Below are positions 1-8,932 of a DNA stretch of 64,000 nt, piece by piece. The DNA is from Streptococcus pneumoniae (GTDB taxonomy: Bacteria; Bacillota; Bacilli; Lactobacillales; Streptococcaceae). The position numbers were made by a program, and so were the translations under genes. The first letter of the stretch is position 1, and each line of letters starts with the position of its first letter. Under the pieces are notes generated by a model that saw only the letters and a program-made list of their open reading frames with translations, made no database searches and was not told the DNA's origin. The stretch spans positions 1-64,000 of the forward strand of contig NZ_CRPU01000007.1 of NCBI RefSeq assembly GCF_001096185.1. Reading direction: 5' to 3'.

Positions 1-21
1 AGTTAATTTCATAATAAAAAC

Positions 22-62
22 ACCCCAAAAGTTAGATTTTTTCTGTCTAACTTTTGGGGTGC
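22..62. terminator. Perfect 16-bp inverted repeat, bidirectional terminator downstream of htpX
   Basis: Two perfectly complementary 16-base arms (CACCCCAAAAGTTAGA and its complement) enclose a T-rich loop, with an A-run before the left arm that becomes a U-run for htpX transcripts. The arm sequence resembles terminal repeats I recall from streptococcal IS3-family (IS150-group) elements, so it could be an insertion-sequence end reused as a terminator. No transposase is visible at this edge. Confidence 0.7.
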
Positions 63-126
63 AGTTCATTCACACCTGATATTATGCGTTTTTTCAGATT
101 TTAAAGGCTTTTTCCCAGCCTTCATT

Positions 127-1035
127 TTACATATGTTTTAAACGTTCAATCCGTTCTGAGATAGGTGGGTGGGTGTAAAAGAGTTTTTGGAACCCTCCCC
201 CTTTCTTGGGATCATTGATATAAAGTGCACTGCTGGCATCATCGACAGGACGACTCATTGGTTTACTGTTATCCAACTTATGTAGAGCATTGATCATCCC
301 TTGAGGATTGCGGGTCAACTCGACACTGGAAGCATCAGCTAGGAATTCTCTCTGACGAGAAATAGCGAGTTGCACCAAGGTTGCAGCAAGAGGCGCTAGC
401 ACAATAGCTAGTAGAGAAACTATGAGCATAATGATTTCTAAGCCATTTCCATCTCGGTCATCGTCACTTCGTCTGCGACCTGCGCCACCCCACCACATCA
501 TACGACCTGCCATACTAGAAAGCATGGTGATAGCACTAGCAAGGGCAACTGCAATAGTCGAAATACGGATATCATAATTACGAATATGACTGACTTCATG
601 GCCCATAACAGCTTCTAGCTCCTCACGATTCATGATAGCTAGAAGGCCTGAAGTCGCAGCAACCGCTGCGTTTTGAGGGTTAGAACCTGTCGCAAAGGCA
701 TTTAAGGCTGGATCATCAATGATGAAAACACGGGGCATAGGAATCTGAGCGACCATAGCCATATCTTCCACTACATGGTAGAGGTCTGGTGCCATTTGCT
801 CATCAACCTCACGCGCTCCATTCATGGACATGACAATCTCTGTCGATTGAAAAATCATGGACAAAGCATAGATAAAGCCGATAATCAGTGCGATAACCAA
901 GCCACCAAGCCCAGATCGCATAAAGAGGTAACCAACCGCATAGCCAACAAGAGCTAAGAGTAGGAAAAATACCAGCAACAAAATCCAGGTTTTTCGTTTA
1001 TTGCTTGCAATTTGATCAAACAACATCTTAGTCAC
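127..1035 (-). CDS. htpX: HtpX-type membrane zinc metalloprotease
   Basis: Membrane-embedded M48 protease expected to degrade damaged or misfolded membrane proteins. The 302-residue protein has two N-terminal hydrophobic segments (about residues 17-65), the zinc-binding HExxH motif as HEVSH near residue 147 and two further hydrophobic stretches after it (about 155-225). The order and length fit the HtpX family. It overlaps the end of lemA by 8 bases, so the two are cotranscribed and probably translationally coupled; lemA-htpX is a common streptococcal pair. Downstream is the terminator at 22-62. Function is by family; no local substrate is indicated. Confidence 0.95.
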   Translation of the reverse strand: MTKMLFDQIASNKRKTWILLLVFFLLLALVGYAVGYLFMRSGLGGLVIALIIGFIYALSMIFQSTEIVMSMNGAREVDEQMAPDLYHVVEDMAMVAQIPMPRVFIIDDPALNAFATGSNPQNAAVAATSGLLAIMNREELEAVMGHEVSHIRNYDIRISTIAVALASAITMLSSMAGRMMWWGGAGRRRSDDDRDGNGLEIIMLIVSLLAIVLAPLAATLVQLAISRQREFLADASSVELTRNPQGMINALHKLDNSKPMSRPVDDASSALYINDPKKGGGFQKLFYTHPPISERIERLKHM

Positions 1036-1588
1036 CTAAACCGCTAAAATCAACTTTAGGAACTGCCTTTTCCTCTTCTGGAGTTTGAAGGAAATCTGCT
1101 GCTTTAAATCCAAACATTCCAGCGATAATATTGCTTGGGAAAGTTTCTAATTTTACATTGTAGTTGCTGACAACACTGTTGTAGAGTTGACGAGAGTAAG
1201 AAATTTTATTTTCTGTGTTTGTCAACTCCTCTTGCAATTTAACAAAGTTTGCACTAGCTTTCAAATCTGGATAGCTTTCTGCAACTGCGAAGATACCTGA
1301 AACCTGACGAGTGAGTGCATCACTAGCTTTCATAGCTTCTGCTGGTGAAGTCGCTGCCGCCACTTGGTTACGAAGTTCTGCCACCTTTTCAAGGGTAGAA
1401 CCTTCATATTTAGCATAACCTTTTACAGTCTCAATCAAGTTTGGCAAGAGGTCATTTCGACGTTTCAACTGAACATCAATCTGACTCCAAGCCTCCTTGG
1501 TTTGCATACGATTCTTAACCAAACCGTTATAGCTAACAATCACAAAAATAACAACAAGAGCGATAACTCCAAGAATAATCCAAGTCAT
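1028..1588 (-). CDS. lemA: LemA family protein
   Basis: A 186-residue protein with one N-terminal membrane helix (residues 2-20), then a long helical, coiled-coil-prone region containing the family-typical [19 protein letters not shown] stretch and [17 protein letters not shown] context. The fold places the N-terminus outside and the helical bundle at the membrane face. The cellular role of LemA is not established; linkage with the protease gene htpX, whose start it overlaps by 8 bases, suggests a joint envelope quality-control function. It is the first gene of the pair and is divergent from rsmG, with about 90 bases between starts. Confidence 0.93.
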   Translation of the reverse strand: MTWIILGVIALVVIFVIVSYNGLVKNRMQTKEAWSQIDVQLKRRNDLLPNLIETVKGYAKYEGSTLEKVAELRNQVAAATSPAEAMKASDALTRQVSGIFAVAESYPDLKASANFVKLQEELTNTENKISYSRQLYNSVVSNYNVKLETFPSNIIAGMFGFKAADFLQTPEEEKAVPKVDFSGLGD

Positions 1589-1681
1589 TATATAAGTCCT
1601 TTCTGCTTTTAGATTAGTACCAGTATATCAAATTTTTTATGATTGTGGTAAAATAAGATGATACTAAAGAAGGAAAACACT

Positions 1682-2395
1682 ATGAAACCAGAAACATTTT
1701 ACAACCTGCTTGCCGAGCAAAATCTTTCACTTTCGGACCAGCAAAAAAAACAATTTGAACGTTATTTTGAACTCTTGGTCGAGTGGAATGAAAAAATCAA
1801 TCTAACAGCTATTACAGACAAGGAAGAAGTTTATCTCAAACATTTTTACGATTCAATTGCACCCATTCTTCAAGGTTTGATTCCCAATGAAACTATCAAA
1901 CTTCTTGACATCGGTGCTGGGGCAGGATTTCCTAGTCTGCCGATGAAAATCCTCTATCCTCAGCTTGATGTGACCATCATTGATTCACTCAATAAGCGCA
2001 TCAACTTCCTCCAACTGTTGGCTCAGGAACTGGATTTGGACGGTGTTCATTTTTACCACGGTCGTGCAGAAGATTTTGCCCAAAACAAGAACTTCCGTGC
2101 TCAATATGATTTTGTAACAGCTCGTGCGGTTGCCCGTATGCAGGTCTTGTCTGAATTGACTATCCCTTACCTGCAAGTTGGCGGAAAACTATTGGCACTC
2201 AAGGCCAGCAATGCACCTGAGGAATTATTAGAAGCTAAGAATGCCCTCAACCTCCTTTTTAGTAAGGTCGAAGACAATCTCAGCTACGCTCTACCAAATG
2301 GAGATCCGCGTTACATCACAGTGGTAGAAAAGAAAAAAGAAACACCAAATAAATATCCACGTAAGGCTGGTATGCCAAATAAACGCCCACTTTAA
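1682..2395 (+). CDS. rsmG: 16S rRNA (guanine-N7)-methyltransferase RsmG
   Basis: Methylates N7 of the conserved guanine in the 530 loop of 16S rRNA (G527 in E. coli numbering) using SAM; formerly gidB. The 237-residue product carries the Rossmann motif [16 protein letters not shown] near residue 66 and the family SPNKR-like basic tail ending in [14 protein letters not shown] chose ATG 1682 over the in-frame ATG at 1658 because AGAAGGAAAA lies just before 1682 and the length matches the family. Loss of RsmG is known to give low-level streptomycin resistance in other bacteria; nothing here suggests a defect. Confidence 0.95.
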   Translation: MKPETFYNLLAEQNLSLSDQQKKQFERYFELLVEWNEKINLTAITDKEEVYLKHFYDSIAPILQGLIPNETIKLLDIGAGAGFPSLPMKILYPQLDVTIIDSLNKRINFLQLLAQELDLDGVHFYHGRAEDFAQNKNFRAQYDFVTARAVARMQVLSELTIPYLQVGGKLLALKASNAPEELLEAKNALNLLFSKVEDNLSYALPNGDPRYITVVEKKKETPNKYPRKAGMPNKRPL

Positions 2396-2414
2396 ATTTT
2401 TAAGTAAAAAAATA

Positions 2415-2443
2415 TTTACAAAGTTTACAATTTTTGCTATACT
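2415..2443 (+). promoter_or_regulatory. Promoter of uraA
   Basis: TTTACA at 2415-2420 and TATACT at 2438-2443 are separated by 17 bases, with a TG one base before the -10. The predicted start is near 2450, just upstream of the PyrR-type leader. Confidence 0.7.
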
Positions 2444-2449
2444 ATCACA

Positions 2450-2577
2450 AGCAAAGGTTTTTAATGTCATCCCGTGAGGTGACGAAGACGCAGAAATATT
2501 TGAAATTCTTTAAAGTCTAGATTTTAAAGAAGTCTTACTCTGAGGGCCTATTGCTGTAAAATAATGGGCTCTTTTTT
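2450..2577 (+). promoter_or_regulatory. PyrR-binding pyrimidine attenuator
   Basis: The leader contains TCCCGTGAGG at 2470-2479, matching the conserved PyrR binding-loop core (UCCNGNGAGG), closed by GTCA/TGAC arms. Further down, GGGCCTATT at 2544-2552 pairs with AATGGGCTC at 2563-2571, followed by six Ts: an intrinsic terminator ending 22 bases before the uraA start. In Firmicute pyr genes, PyrR bound to UMP/UTP favours the terminator, so uracil uptake falls when pyrimidines are plentiful. The binding core and terminator are read directly; regulation is by analogy. Confidence 0.85.
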
Positions 2578-2599
2578 GATGCCCAAAAGTGAGGTTTAT

Positions 2600-3883
2600 A
2601 TGAAACAAGAATCAACTGTTGATTTGTTACTAGACGTTGACCAACGTCCTTCGGCTGGAAAAGGAATTCTCCTTAGTTTCCAACACGTTTTCGCCATGTT
2701 CGGTGCGACCATCTTAGTACCATTGATTTTGGGAATGCCTGTATCCGTTGCCCTTTTTGCTTCAGGTGTCGGAACACTCATCTACATGATTTCAACTGGT
2801 TTTAAAGTTCCAGTTTATCTAGGTTCTTCATTCGCCTTTATCACAGCTATGTCACTGGCTATGAAAGAAATGGGTGGTGATGTATCTGCTGCTCAAACAG
2901 GGGTTATCTTGACTGGTTTGGTCTATGTCCTTGTTGCTACCAGCATCCGATTTGTAGGAACAAAATGGATTGATAAACTCTTGCCACCAATCATTATCGG
3001 ACCTATGATCATCGTTATCGGTCTTGGACTTGCAGGTTCAGCTGTTACCAATGCAGGTCTTGTAGCAGACGGAAATTGGAAAAATGCTCTGGTAGCCGTT
3101 GTTACGTTCTTGATTGCTGCCTTTATCAATACAAAAGGAAAAGGCTTCCTACGAATCATTCCATTCCTCTTTGCCATTATCGGTGGTTACCTCTTCGCAC
3201 TAACCCTTGGTTTGGTTGACTTTACACCAGTTCTTAAAGCTAACTGGTTTGAAATTCCTGGTTTCTACTTGCCATTTAACACCGGTGGTGCCTTTAAAGA
3301 GTACAATCTTTACTTTGGTCCAGAAACCATCGCTATCTTGCCAATCGCTATCGTAACAATTTCTGAACACATCGGAGACCATACTGTTTTGGGTCAAATC
3401 TGTGGCCGTCAATTCTTGAAAGAACCAGGTCTTCACCGTACTCTTCTTGGTGACGGTATCGCAACTTCTGTTTCTGCCTTCCTTGGTGGACCAGCCAATA
3501 CAACTTACGGAGAAAATACAGGGGTTATCGGTATGACTCGTATCGCTTCTGTCTCAGTTATCCGTAGCGCTGCCTTCATCGCGATTGCACTCAGCTTCCT
3601 TGGTAAATTCACTGCCTTGATTTCAACCATTCCAAATGCTGTACTTGGTGGTATGTCAATCCTTCTCTACGGAGTTATCGCCAGCAACGGTTTGAAAGTC
3701 TTGATTAAAGAACGTGTTGACTTCGCTCAAATGCGTAATCTAATCATCGCAAGTGCTATGTTGGTCCTTGGACTTGGGGGAGCTATCCTTAAACTTGGTC
3801 CAGTTACACTTTCAGGTACTGCCCTATCAGCCATGACAGGAATCATCTTGAACTTGATCTTGCCATACGAAAATAAAGACTAA
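2600..3883 (+). CDS. uraA: Uracil permease, NCS2 family
   Basis: Proton-coupled uracil importer of the inner membrane, feeding pyrimidine salvage. The 427-residue protein is strongly hydrophobic with about 12-14 membrane segments and family hallmarks: QHVFAMFGATILVPLI near the N-terminus, an ISEHIGDHTVLGQI segment containing the substrate-binding glutamate, and GGPANTTYGENTG. I chose ATG 2600 with GTGAGG seven bases upstream; the in-frame ATG at 2564 lies inside the attenuator hairpin and is unlikely. It is a single-gene unit behind a PyrR-type leader, and a BOX element starts directly after its stop codon. Confidence 0.95.
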   Translation: MKQESTVDLLLDVDQRPSAGKGILLSFQHVFAMFGATILVPLILGMPVSVALFASGVGTLIYMISTGFKVPVYLGSSFAFITAMSLAMKEMGGDVSAAQTGVILTGLVYVLVATSIRFVGTKWIDKLLPPIIIGPMIIVIGLGLAGSAVTNAGLVADGNWKNALVAVVTFLIAAFINTKGKGFLRIIPFLFAIIGGYLFALTLGLVDFTPVLKANWFEIPGFYLPFNTGGAFKEYNLYFGPETIAILPIAIVTISEHIGDHTVLGQICGRQFLKEPGLHRTLLGDGIATSVSAFLGGPANTTYGENTGVIGMTRIASVSVIRSAAFIAIALSFLGKFTALISTIPNAVLGGMSILLYGVIASNGLKVLIKERVDFAQMRNLIIASAMLVLGLGGAILKLGPVTLSGTALSAMTGIILNLILPYENKD

Positions 3884-4033
3884 TACTCTTCGAAAATCTC
3901 TTCAAACCACGTCAACGTCGCCTTGCCGTATATATGTGACTGACTTCGTCAGTCTTATCTACAACCTCAAAACAGTGTTTTGAGCAGCCTGTGGCTAGTT
4001 TCCTAGTTTGCTCTTTGATTTTCATTGAGTATA
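3884..4033 (+). repeat. BOX element 1 (boxA-boxB-boxC)
   Basis: About 150 bp with the typical streptococcal BOX modules: a boxA-like start (CTCTTCGAAAATCTCTTCAA), containing the complement of the standard BOX-A1R primer region, one boxB with GACTGACTTCGTCAGTC and CAAAACAGTGTTTTG palindromes, and a boxC-like end (CTTTGATTTTCATTGAGTAT). It begins at the base after the uraA stop. The matching element at 15531 is in the opposite orientation, and the two enclose the defence island. Confidence 0.9.
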
Positions 4034-4126
4034 AGAGTCTAAACATATCAAAAAACGAGCATTTCCAATTACGGAAGTGCTCATTTTTTTGATACTTAGA
4101 AGTGAGTGTATCCCCTCTAACACTGT

Positions 4127-4690
4127 TTAATATAGTTCCCCTATATCCATAAGTTGCCACTCAGAATAGTTAACCTCAATGATTTCTGGGGCTTTTGTAG
4201 TACCCTTGTACACTACAATAAAATACCCTTTACTATTCCAGAACTTGCCTAAAATAGTAGCATCTTCTAATTTTGCTTTCAACCTGCTTTCTTGAAATCC
4301 AAGGCTTTCCCTTTGTACTGTTTTAGTCTCTTCCTTGCTACCTACACCAACAGTCACAAAGTTTACACCTACTTCCATAAGCTCCCACTCAGAAGCATCA
4401 ACCTCAACGATTTCAGGGGCTTTTGTAGTACCCTTGTACACTACAATAAAATGCCCTTTATCATTCCAAAACTTTCCAAGTATTTTAGCATCTTCCAACT
4501 GTATCTCTTGCTTTAAGTATTCTGATGGTTCTTTTTGTACTGGTTTAGGTTCTTCTAGACCAACAGTGACAAACCTTGACCCTATAATCATAAATAGACA
4601 AAACAATATTGCTCCAATCCCCACAAATTTAAACAAATTATAATCGCCATTATCTCTTTTCATGTTATCTTTTATCTTTCTTTCTAACAT
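4127..4690 (-). CDS. Membrane-anchored protein with two copies of an unknown ~45-residue domain
   Basis: I do not recognise the family. The 187-residue protein has a short charged N-terminus, one membrane helix (about residues 22-42) and two near-identical domains at about 66-111 and 141-187. Each has the pattern LGKFWN.KG.FIVVYKGTTK followed by AP.I.EV....EW.LM..G. The neighbour at 4727-5035 carries one more copy. An alternative start is the second Met (residue 10, base 4663); the ATG at 4690 has a G-run directly against it, which is poor spacing. The single-helix topology suggests the repeated domain faces the outside. No catalytic signature is visible. It lies at the distal end of the island, transcribed in the same direction as the restriction genes. 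Confidence 0.75.
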   Translation of the reverse strand: MLERKIKDNMKRDNGDYNLFKFVGIGAILFCLFMIIGSRFVTVGLEEPKPVQKEPSEYLKQEIQLEDAKILGKFWNDKGHFIVVYKGTTKAPEIVEVDASEWELMEVGVNFVTVGVGSKEETKTVQRESLGFQESRLKAKLEDATILGKFWNSKGYFIVVYKGTTKAPEIIEVNYSEWQLMDIGELY

Positions 4691-4726
4691 CCCCCTAGAA
4701 GGCTGTTTATAGTCCTCTAACTCTGT

Positions 4727-5035
4727 TTAATATGTTTCCCCTACTCTCATAGTCTCCCACTCTTTAACGTCAACAGGGAAGATTATAGGGGCTTTTGTGT
4801 CTTCATCATATACTACAATAAAATGCCCTTTACTATTCCAGAACTTACCTAAAATAGTACCATCATGTAAATCAGTACGCAACTTGCTTTCTTGACTTGT
4901 TGGGCTTTCTGTTTGTGCTGTTTTAGGTTCATTATTTCTTTGAGTTCCCAAAATATAACCCCCAAAACTTACCCAAAAGAAGATAAAAAGCATAAATACG
5001 ATTGTTGCATATTTCAATAATTTCAGTTCTTTCAT
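4727..5035 (-). CDS. Membrane-anchored protein with one copy of the same unknown domain
   Basis: This 102-residue protein has a membrane helix at about residues 8-30, a short linker and a single domain at about 55-102 with the pattern LGKFWNSKGHFIVVYDEDTK, then AP.IFPV...EWE.M.VGE.Y. It is homologous to both domains of the downstream gene at 4127-4690; the DNA blocks around 4790-4868, 4422-4500 and 4187-4265 are close copies, so tandem duplication is recent. The TTTTACCC-rich region upstream shows no clear promoter. Function unknown. The whole-gene similarity suggests a duplicated gene plus an internal domain duplication. Confidence 0.75.
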   Translation of the reverse strand: MKELKLLKYATIVFMLFIFFWVSFGGYILGTQRNNEPKTAQTESPTSQESKLRTDLHDGTILGKFWNSKGHFIVVYDEDTKAPIIFPVDVKEWETMRVGETY

Positions 5036-5120
5036 TTTCCTATTATTCCTTTTTGTGTTAGATAATTCTGCTTATACAGTTTTCATAGTTCCTTAAATCC
5101 CAAGGGGGAATTTTACCCCC

Positions 5121-5273
5121 TTAATACCCTACCATCTGCTCAAGCCATTCCATGAAATTGGCTTCTTTTGTCTCATCATCATACCACTCAAAATCTTCAA
5201 TATAAGTTGATTTTGTGAGTAGCTTGATACGTTTATTTTGGTATTGAGGCTCTAAATAGAGTAGGGGGCCTCT
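5121..5273 (-). pseudogene. C-terminal fragment of an unrecognised protein gene
   Basis: The reverse strand is open for about 50 codons ending in a TAA at 5121-5123, without a usable start: the frame opens just after a TAA at 5274-5276. The encoded stretch has protein-like composition, for example IKLLTKSTYIEDFEWYDDE and ANFMEWLEQMVGY at the end. It looks like the tail of a gene lost by deletion. I do not know the parent family. A chance open frame cannot be excluded. Confidence 0.35.
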
Positions 5274-5325
5274 TTACTATACAAGTTAGCGAGGACCCGA
5301 ACTCTGTTGCTATACTTTACTCGTT

Positions 5326-5778
5326 TTATTGGACCACTTTTTGAGACAATTCTAGTGTATATGTTTTATACAATTGATGGCAAGCTTGATTCTCTCCTGT
5401 TTTAATCAAGGCAACACAAGGTAAGACAAGTTCTGACCAGATAGAATCTAGTATTTCCTCTCGATTTGGATGTTCTTCTAACTTGGCAACAATCTTAGGA
5501 GCCATCTTATAGTAGGATTCAATTTCCTCCTGACCACCATCCTGCAAAGCTAGATAAGAATCCCTGAATGTTCGCAAAGTCATCAATTCATCGCAGTCAT
5601 CTGCCAACCCCTTGTAAGTTACAGCTGCTTCTGTCAGGTAACAACCTCTTTGTTCAATCTGATAGTAAGCATCTGGTTCACCGAAAAATCCAGTTTTAGA
5701 GCGCACATATCTCTCTGCATCACTCCTACGTTGAAAAACAGCTACTTCTCTTCCCTTACGATATACAACAAATTCCAT
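5326..5778 (-). CDS. Small protein with a CFI-box-like motif, downstream of res
   Basis: A 150-residue soluble protein. The middle (about residues 46-76) reads CYLTEAAVTYKGLADDCDEL then MTLRTFRDSYL, which resembles the CFI-box C-terminal motif (C-[FY]-[IL]-T-x-A ... EL..LR.FRD.YL) found at the end of many bacterial proteins. The N-terminal 40 residues look like a small beta-rich module (VVYRKGREVAVFQRRSDAER). It starts 13 bases after the res stop and so is probably the last gene of the restriction operon. Role unknown; an accessory part of the type III system is inference from position. Confidence 0.8.
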   Translation of the reverse strand: MEFVVYRKGREVAVFQRRSDAERYVRSKTGFFGEPDAYYQIEQRGCYLTEAAVTYKGLADDCDELMTLRTFRDSYLALQDGGQEEIESYYKMAPKIVAKLEEHPNREEILDSIWSELVLPCVALIKTGENQACHQLYKTYTLELSQKVVQ

Positions 5779-5791
5779 TTCTTTTTCCTCC

Positions 5792-8700
5792 CTATCTTAC
5801 AATATTTAATAATTCCTCATAACTTGAAACCACATCATAGATGTGCTGATCATTAATCAATCCAGCTTGAGCTAAAGCTTTAAAGTGAGCACGCGCACAG
5901 GCAATTTTTGCTTGCTCAGCTTGCTTTAATTGAAGACTAGACATAGAGCCTTTCGTTTCTGCAACAAAATAGATATGCTTGACACTTCCTTCACGGAAGG
6001 CAATTGCCCAGTCAGGGTTATAGTTCCCAAGCGGAGTAGCAATACTGAACTTCCCTGGTAACTTCACATAAACACGAACATCCTCGTATTGTTCCAAAGA
6101 TTCTTTAAAGGTCTTCTCCGTATTTGAATCAACTTTTACAAAATTGTAAATTCCTTTTTGGGATTCAAGTAAGTGATCATCTGATCTGTTAGCAGTTTCA
6201 GGATTGTCATAAAACAAGTCCATATCATACTCTTCATTTAACACATTATACTGAATATGCTTGATAATTTGACTTGCTTTTTGTTCATTAATTAGTTTTG
6301 AAACCTTAAGAATAAACTCTTCTGGATTTTGTTTAAACTTGTCAAATTGGTAGACATAGATTTTACTTAATATTTCCGCAACCAACTTACGAGTTAAACC
6401 AGTCTGATCAGCAATCTCCCCTAGTAAATCATATTTGGTCATAATCTGCGAATCCGTTAGATATTCTTTTTGGCGATCATTCTCAGCCACTGTCAGATGG
6501 AGACCTTCTTCCTTACTCATCTCAGTAGCGCTTGCTTGAGTTATATGAAAGCTTGGTTTGCTAACAACTAATTTCTCATTGATATAGTCAACCGAATGTT
6601 TTACCAACTCCGCATCATCAAATTCTACTTGGTAACTGGTCTTTCGATTGATTTGCTTCCAGAGATTTAAGAATTCTTTTCGAGCAATATTTTCTTGATT
6701 GACCTCATTTGAGAACTGAATGACTGAATGATTGGCATTTTCAATTTCATACTGTCCAACATGATAAACGCTCTCCAATATCTCTACCAGCTTATCCTCA
6801 TAACCTGCTAGTGTTTCAGACAGTTGTAACTGATGATTTTCTTTTGCAGTAAAATATTCTGTAGTCAATTGTCCTTCACGGTCTATATAGCCTTGTCGGA
6901 TCAAATCAAAGTGAATCGAATCTGCTTGTTCCTTGGTAATACGTATTGTTTGTCCTTCTGGATTCGTTAGAACTTTATTCGTAAAGAGAGTAACATCCAC
7001 TTTTGCAGGATGATCCGCTAAGAGTTCTTTGATTTCTTCTTGTAGACTCCGAGCAAATTGATCATAACTTTCATTTGCAATTACTGTCAGTTTATTGATT
7101 TCATGAACATCATTTCCTAAGAGTTCAAAATCCTGACGAATTCCGTTTTGGTCAACTGCCAAACGCATACCACGGCCAATTTCTTGACGTTTTCGAGTCT
7201 CTGCTGAAGATTGCTTCAGCGTACAGATTTGAAAAACATTTGGATTATCCCAACCTTCTTTTAGAGCTGAGTGAGAAAAGAGGAAACGAACCGGCTCTTC
7301 AAAGCTCAACAAACGCTCCTTGTCCTTCATAATCAAGTCATAGGCATCAATGTCATTTGAAAGATTGTTCTTCTTTTCACTGGCAGATTTATAATCCACA
7401 AAAATGGTCTTATCTGACTTCTTCACTTTATCTACCGAAAAGTAACCAGCATGAACTGAATTTCCCTCAAGATTAGCCTCCAAATATCGACGATAAGGAG
7501 TTGGTTCCTGTGTTTGGATAAACTGGTTTACTTGATTTCGGTATTCCTCTTCAAAAATCTGAGCGTATTCTCCATTATAGGCATCATTATGTTCATCATA
7601 TTGCTTATACTTGGCCACTTCATCGATGAAAAATAGGGATAATACTTTAATTTTTCGATTGTACAGTTTACTTTCCTTTTCGATATGACTTTTTATAGTC
7701 TCTCGGATTTGAATTCTTCTGATGCTAGACTCATCCACTTCCCCTATCACTTCACCGACATGAAGTTCTTGCGTCACACCAACTTGAAGTTTGTTCTCTC
7801 TTGCATCAAAGTGACTAAGGGTCATTCCTTTATAAGCAGATAAATTCCCTGATTCAGCGTACAAATCAAAGGGTTCTTCCACTACCTTCAATTTCCTTTT
7901 GACACCTGACTGCGTTTTTACTTCAAACTCAATTTTTGCTTTGGGTGCTCCTGTTTTTTGTGGAATGATTTCTTGTAAATAAAGATAGCCTTGTGTCCCT
8001 GTCGTCCCAGTTTGCTCAATAGCCTTAACCGCAATCTTTTTCACTAATTTTTGATTGTAAGCATCCATGGCATCCAATCTATAAACCATATCATGTTTTT
8101 CTTTATGGGTAGCCGAATAACGTAGCGTAAATAAAGGCTTGAAATCTTTTAGTCTTTCCTTGGTTTGTTTCCCTTCAACAGACTGAGGTTCATCAATAAT
8201 CATAATTGGATTCATAGCTGCCAAGACATCAATTGGACGGCGCCAACGGAAACTTTCCTGTTCAGAATGAATCCGTCGCGCATCTTTCCCTTTCGCATTA
8301 AAGGCTTGAGAGTTGATGACCATGATTTGAAGGTCTGACGAATTGGCAAAACTATCCAAATCACCTAAACGTGAAGAATCGTAGACAAAATAGCGTGGTT
8401 GTTTGCCATACTCCATCTGAAAGTGACTTGACATAATTTGTAATGACTTGAGAACCCCTTCACGAATAGCAACACTTGGAACGACAATAACAAACTTAAG
8501 CCAGCCATACCGTTTATTCAACTCCATAATTGTACGGATGTAAGTATAGGTCTTCCCTGTTCCCGTCTCCATCTCTATTGAAAAATTGTAAGCTTCTCGT
8601 CCAGCAATCATATCAATCGATAGTTTATCAGAAGGACGCAAACCATAGCGAGTTTGCATAGTATGAACATTTTCTCGTATACTTGTTTGACTCAATTGAA

Positions 8701-8869
8701 TCGGTGCATTTCGATAAGCATCTAAAACCAAATCTACCTCATCTGACTTGAGACGACCTGGATCCGCCATATACTGAACTCCAGTATGTTTGGCTTGCCC
8801 TTGAAATAAATCTGCAATGGCACTAACCGCATCCAACTGAAATTGTTGTTTTTTAAATTGTAGTTTCAT
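5792..8869 (-). CDS. res: Type III restriction enzyme, Res (helicase-nuclease) subunit
   Basis: ATP-dependent translocase and endonuclease of a type III restriction-modification system; works in complex with Mod. The 1025-residue protein has a superfamily 2 helicase core: Walker A ETGTGKT at residues 101-107, motif II DEPQ at 226-229, SATH at 252-255 and motif VI EIGRGMRLAVDQ around residue 600. The C-terminus has a PD-(D/E)xK-type nuclease signature: NPDWAIAF followed by ETKG about 20 residues later. All key motifs are present and the frame is intact. In this system Res should need Mod for DNA recognition, so the OFF state of mod predicts little restriction. A 161-residue gene lies between it and mod, which is unusual. 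Confidence 0.95.
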   Translation of the reverse strand: MKLQFKKQQFQLDAVSAIADLFQGQAKHTGVQYMADPGRLKSDEVDLVLDAYRNAPIQLSQTSIRENVHTMQTRYGLRPSDKLSIDMIAGREAYNFSIEMETGTGKTYTYIRTIMELNKRYGWLKFVIVVPSVAIREGVLKSLQIMSSHFQMEYGKQPRYFVYDSSRLGDLDSFANSSDLQIMVINSQAFNAKGKDARRIHSEQESFRWRRPIDVLAAMNPIMIIDEPQSVEGKQTKERLKDFKPLFTLRYSATHKEKHDMVYRLDAMDAYNQKLVKKIAVKAIEQTGTTGTQGYLYLQEIIPQKTGAPKAKIEFEVKTQSGVKRKLKVVEEPFDLYAESGNLSAYKGMTLSHFDARENKLQVGVTQELHVGEVIGEVDESSIRRIQIRETIKSHIEKESKLYNRKIKVLSLFFIDEVAKYKQYDEHNDAYNGEYAQIFEEEYRNQVNQFIQTQEPTPYRRYLEANLEGNSVHAGYFSVDKVKKSDKTIFVDYKSASEKKNNLSNDIDAYDLIMKDKERLLSFEEPVRFLFSHSALKEGWDNPNVFQICTLKQSSAETRKRQEIGRGMRLAVDQNGIRQDFELLGNDVHEINKLTVIANESYDQFARSLQEEIKELLADHPAKVDVTLFTNKVLTNPEGQTIRITKEQADSIHFDLIRQGYIDREGQLTTEYFTAKENHQLQLSETLAGYEDKLVEILESVYHVGQYEIENANHSVIQFSNEVNQENIARKEFLNLWKQINRKTSYQVEFDDAELVKHSVDYINEKLVVSKPSFHITQASATEMSKEEGLHLTVAENDRQKEYLTDSQIMTKYDLLGEIADQTGLTRKLVAEILSKIYVYQFDKFKQNPEEFILKVSKLINEQKASQIIKHIQYNVLNEEYDMDLFYDNPETANRSDDHLLESQKGIYNFVKVDSNTEKTFKESLEQYEDVRVYVKLPGKFSIATPLGNYNPDWAIAFREGSVKHIYFVAETKGSMSSLQLKQAEQAKIACARAHFKALAQAGLINDQHIYDVVSSYEELLNIVR

Positions 8870-8932
8870 AATTCTATATTCTTTTTATTAAATTCACATA
8901 AACTATTTCACATCTATAACTATGTTTAATAG

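Noticed and set aside
2564-2599. Longer start for uraA at 2564
   Set aside because: The ATG lies in the attenuator hairpin; ATG 2600 has a ribosome site and gives the normal length.
4292-4643. Overlapping + strand frames opposite the duplicated-domain gene
   Set aside because: They mirror the repeated domain coding strand and have no ribosome site or recognisable protein.
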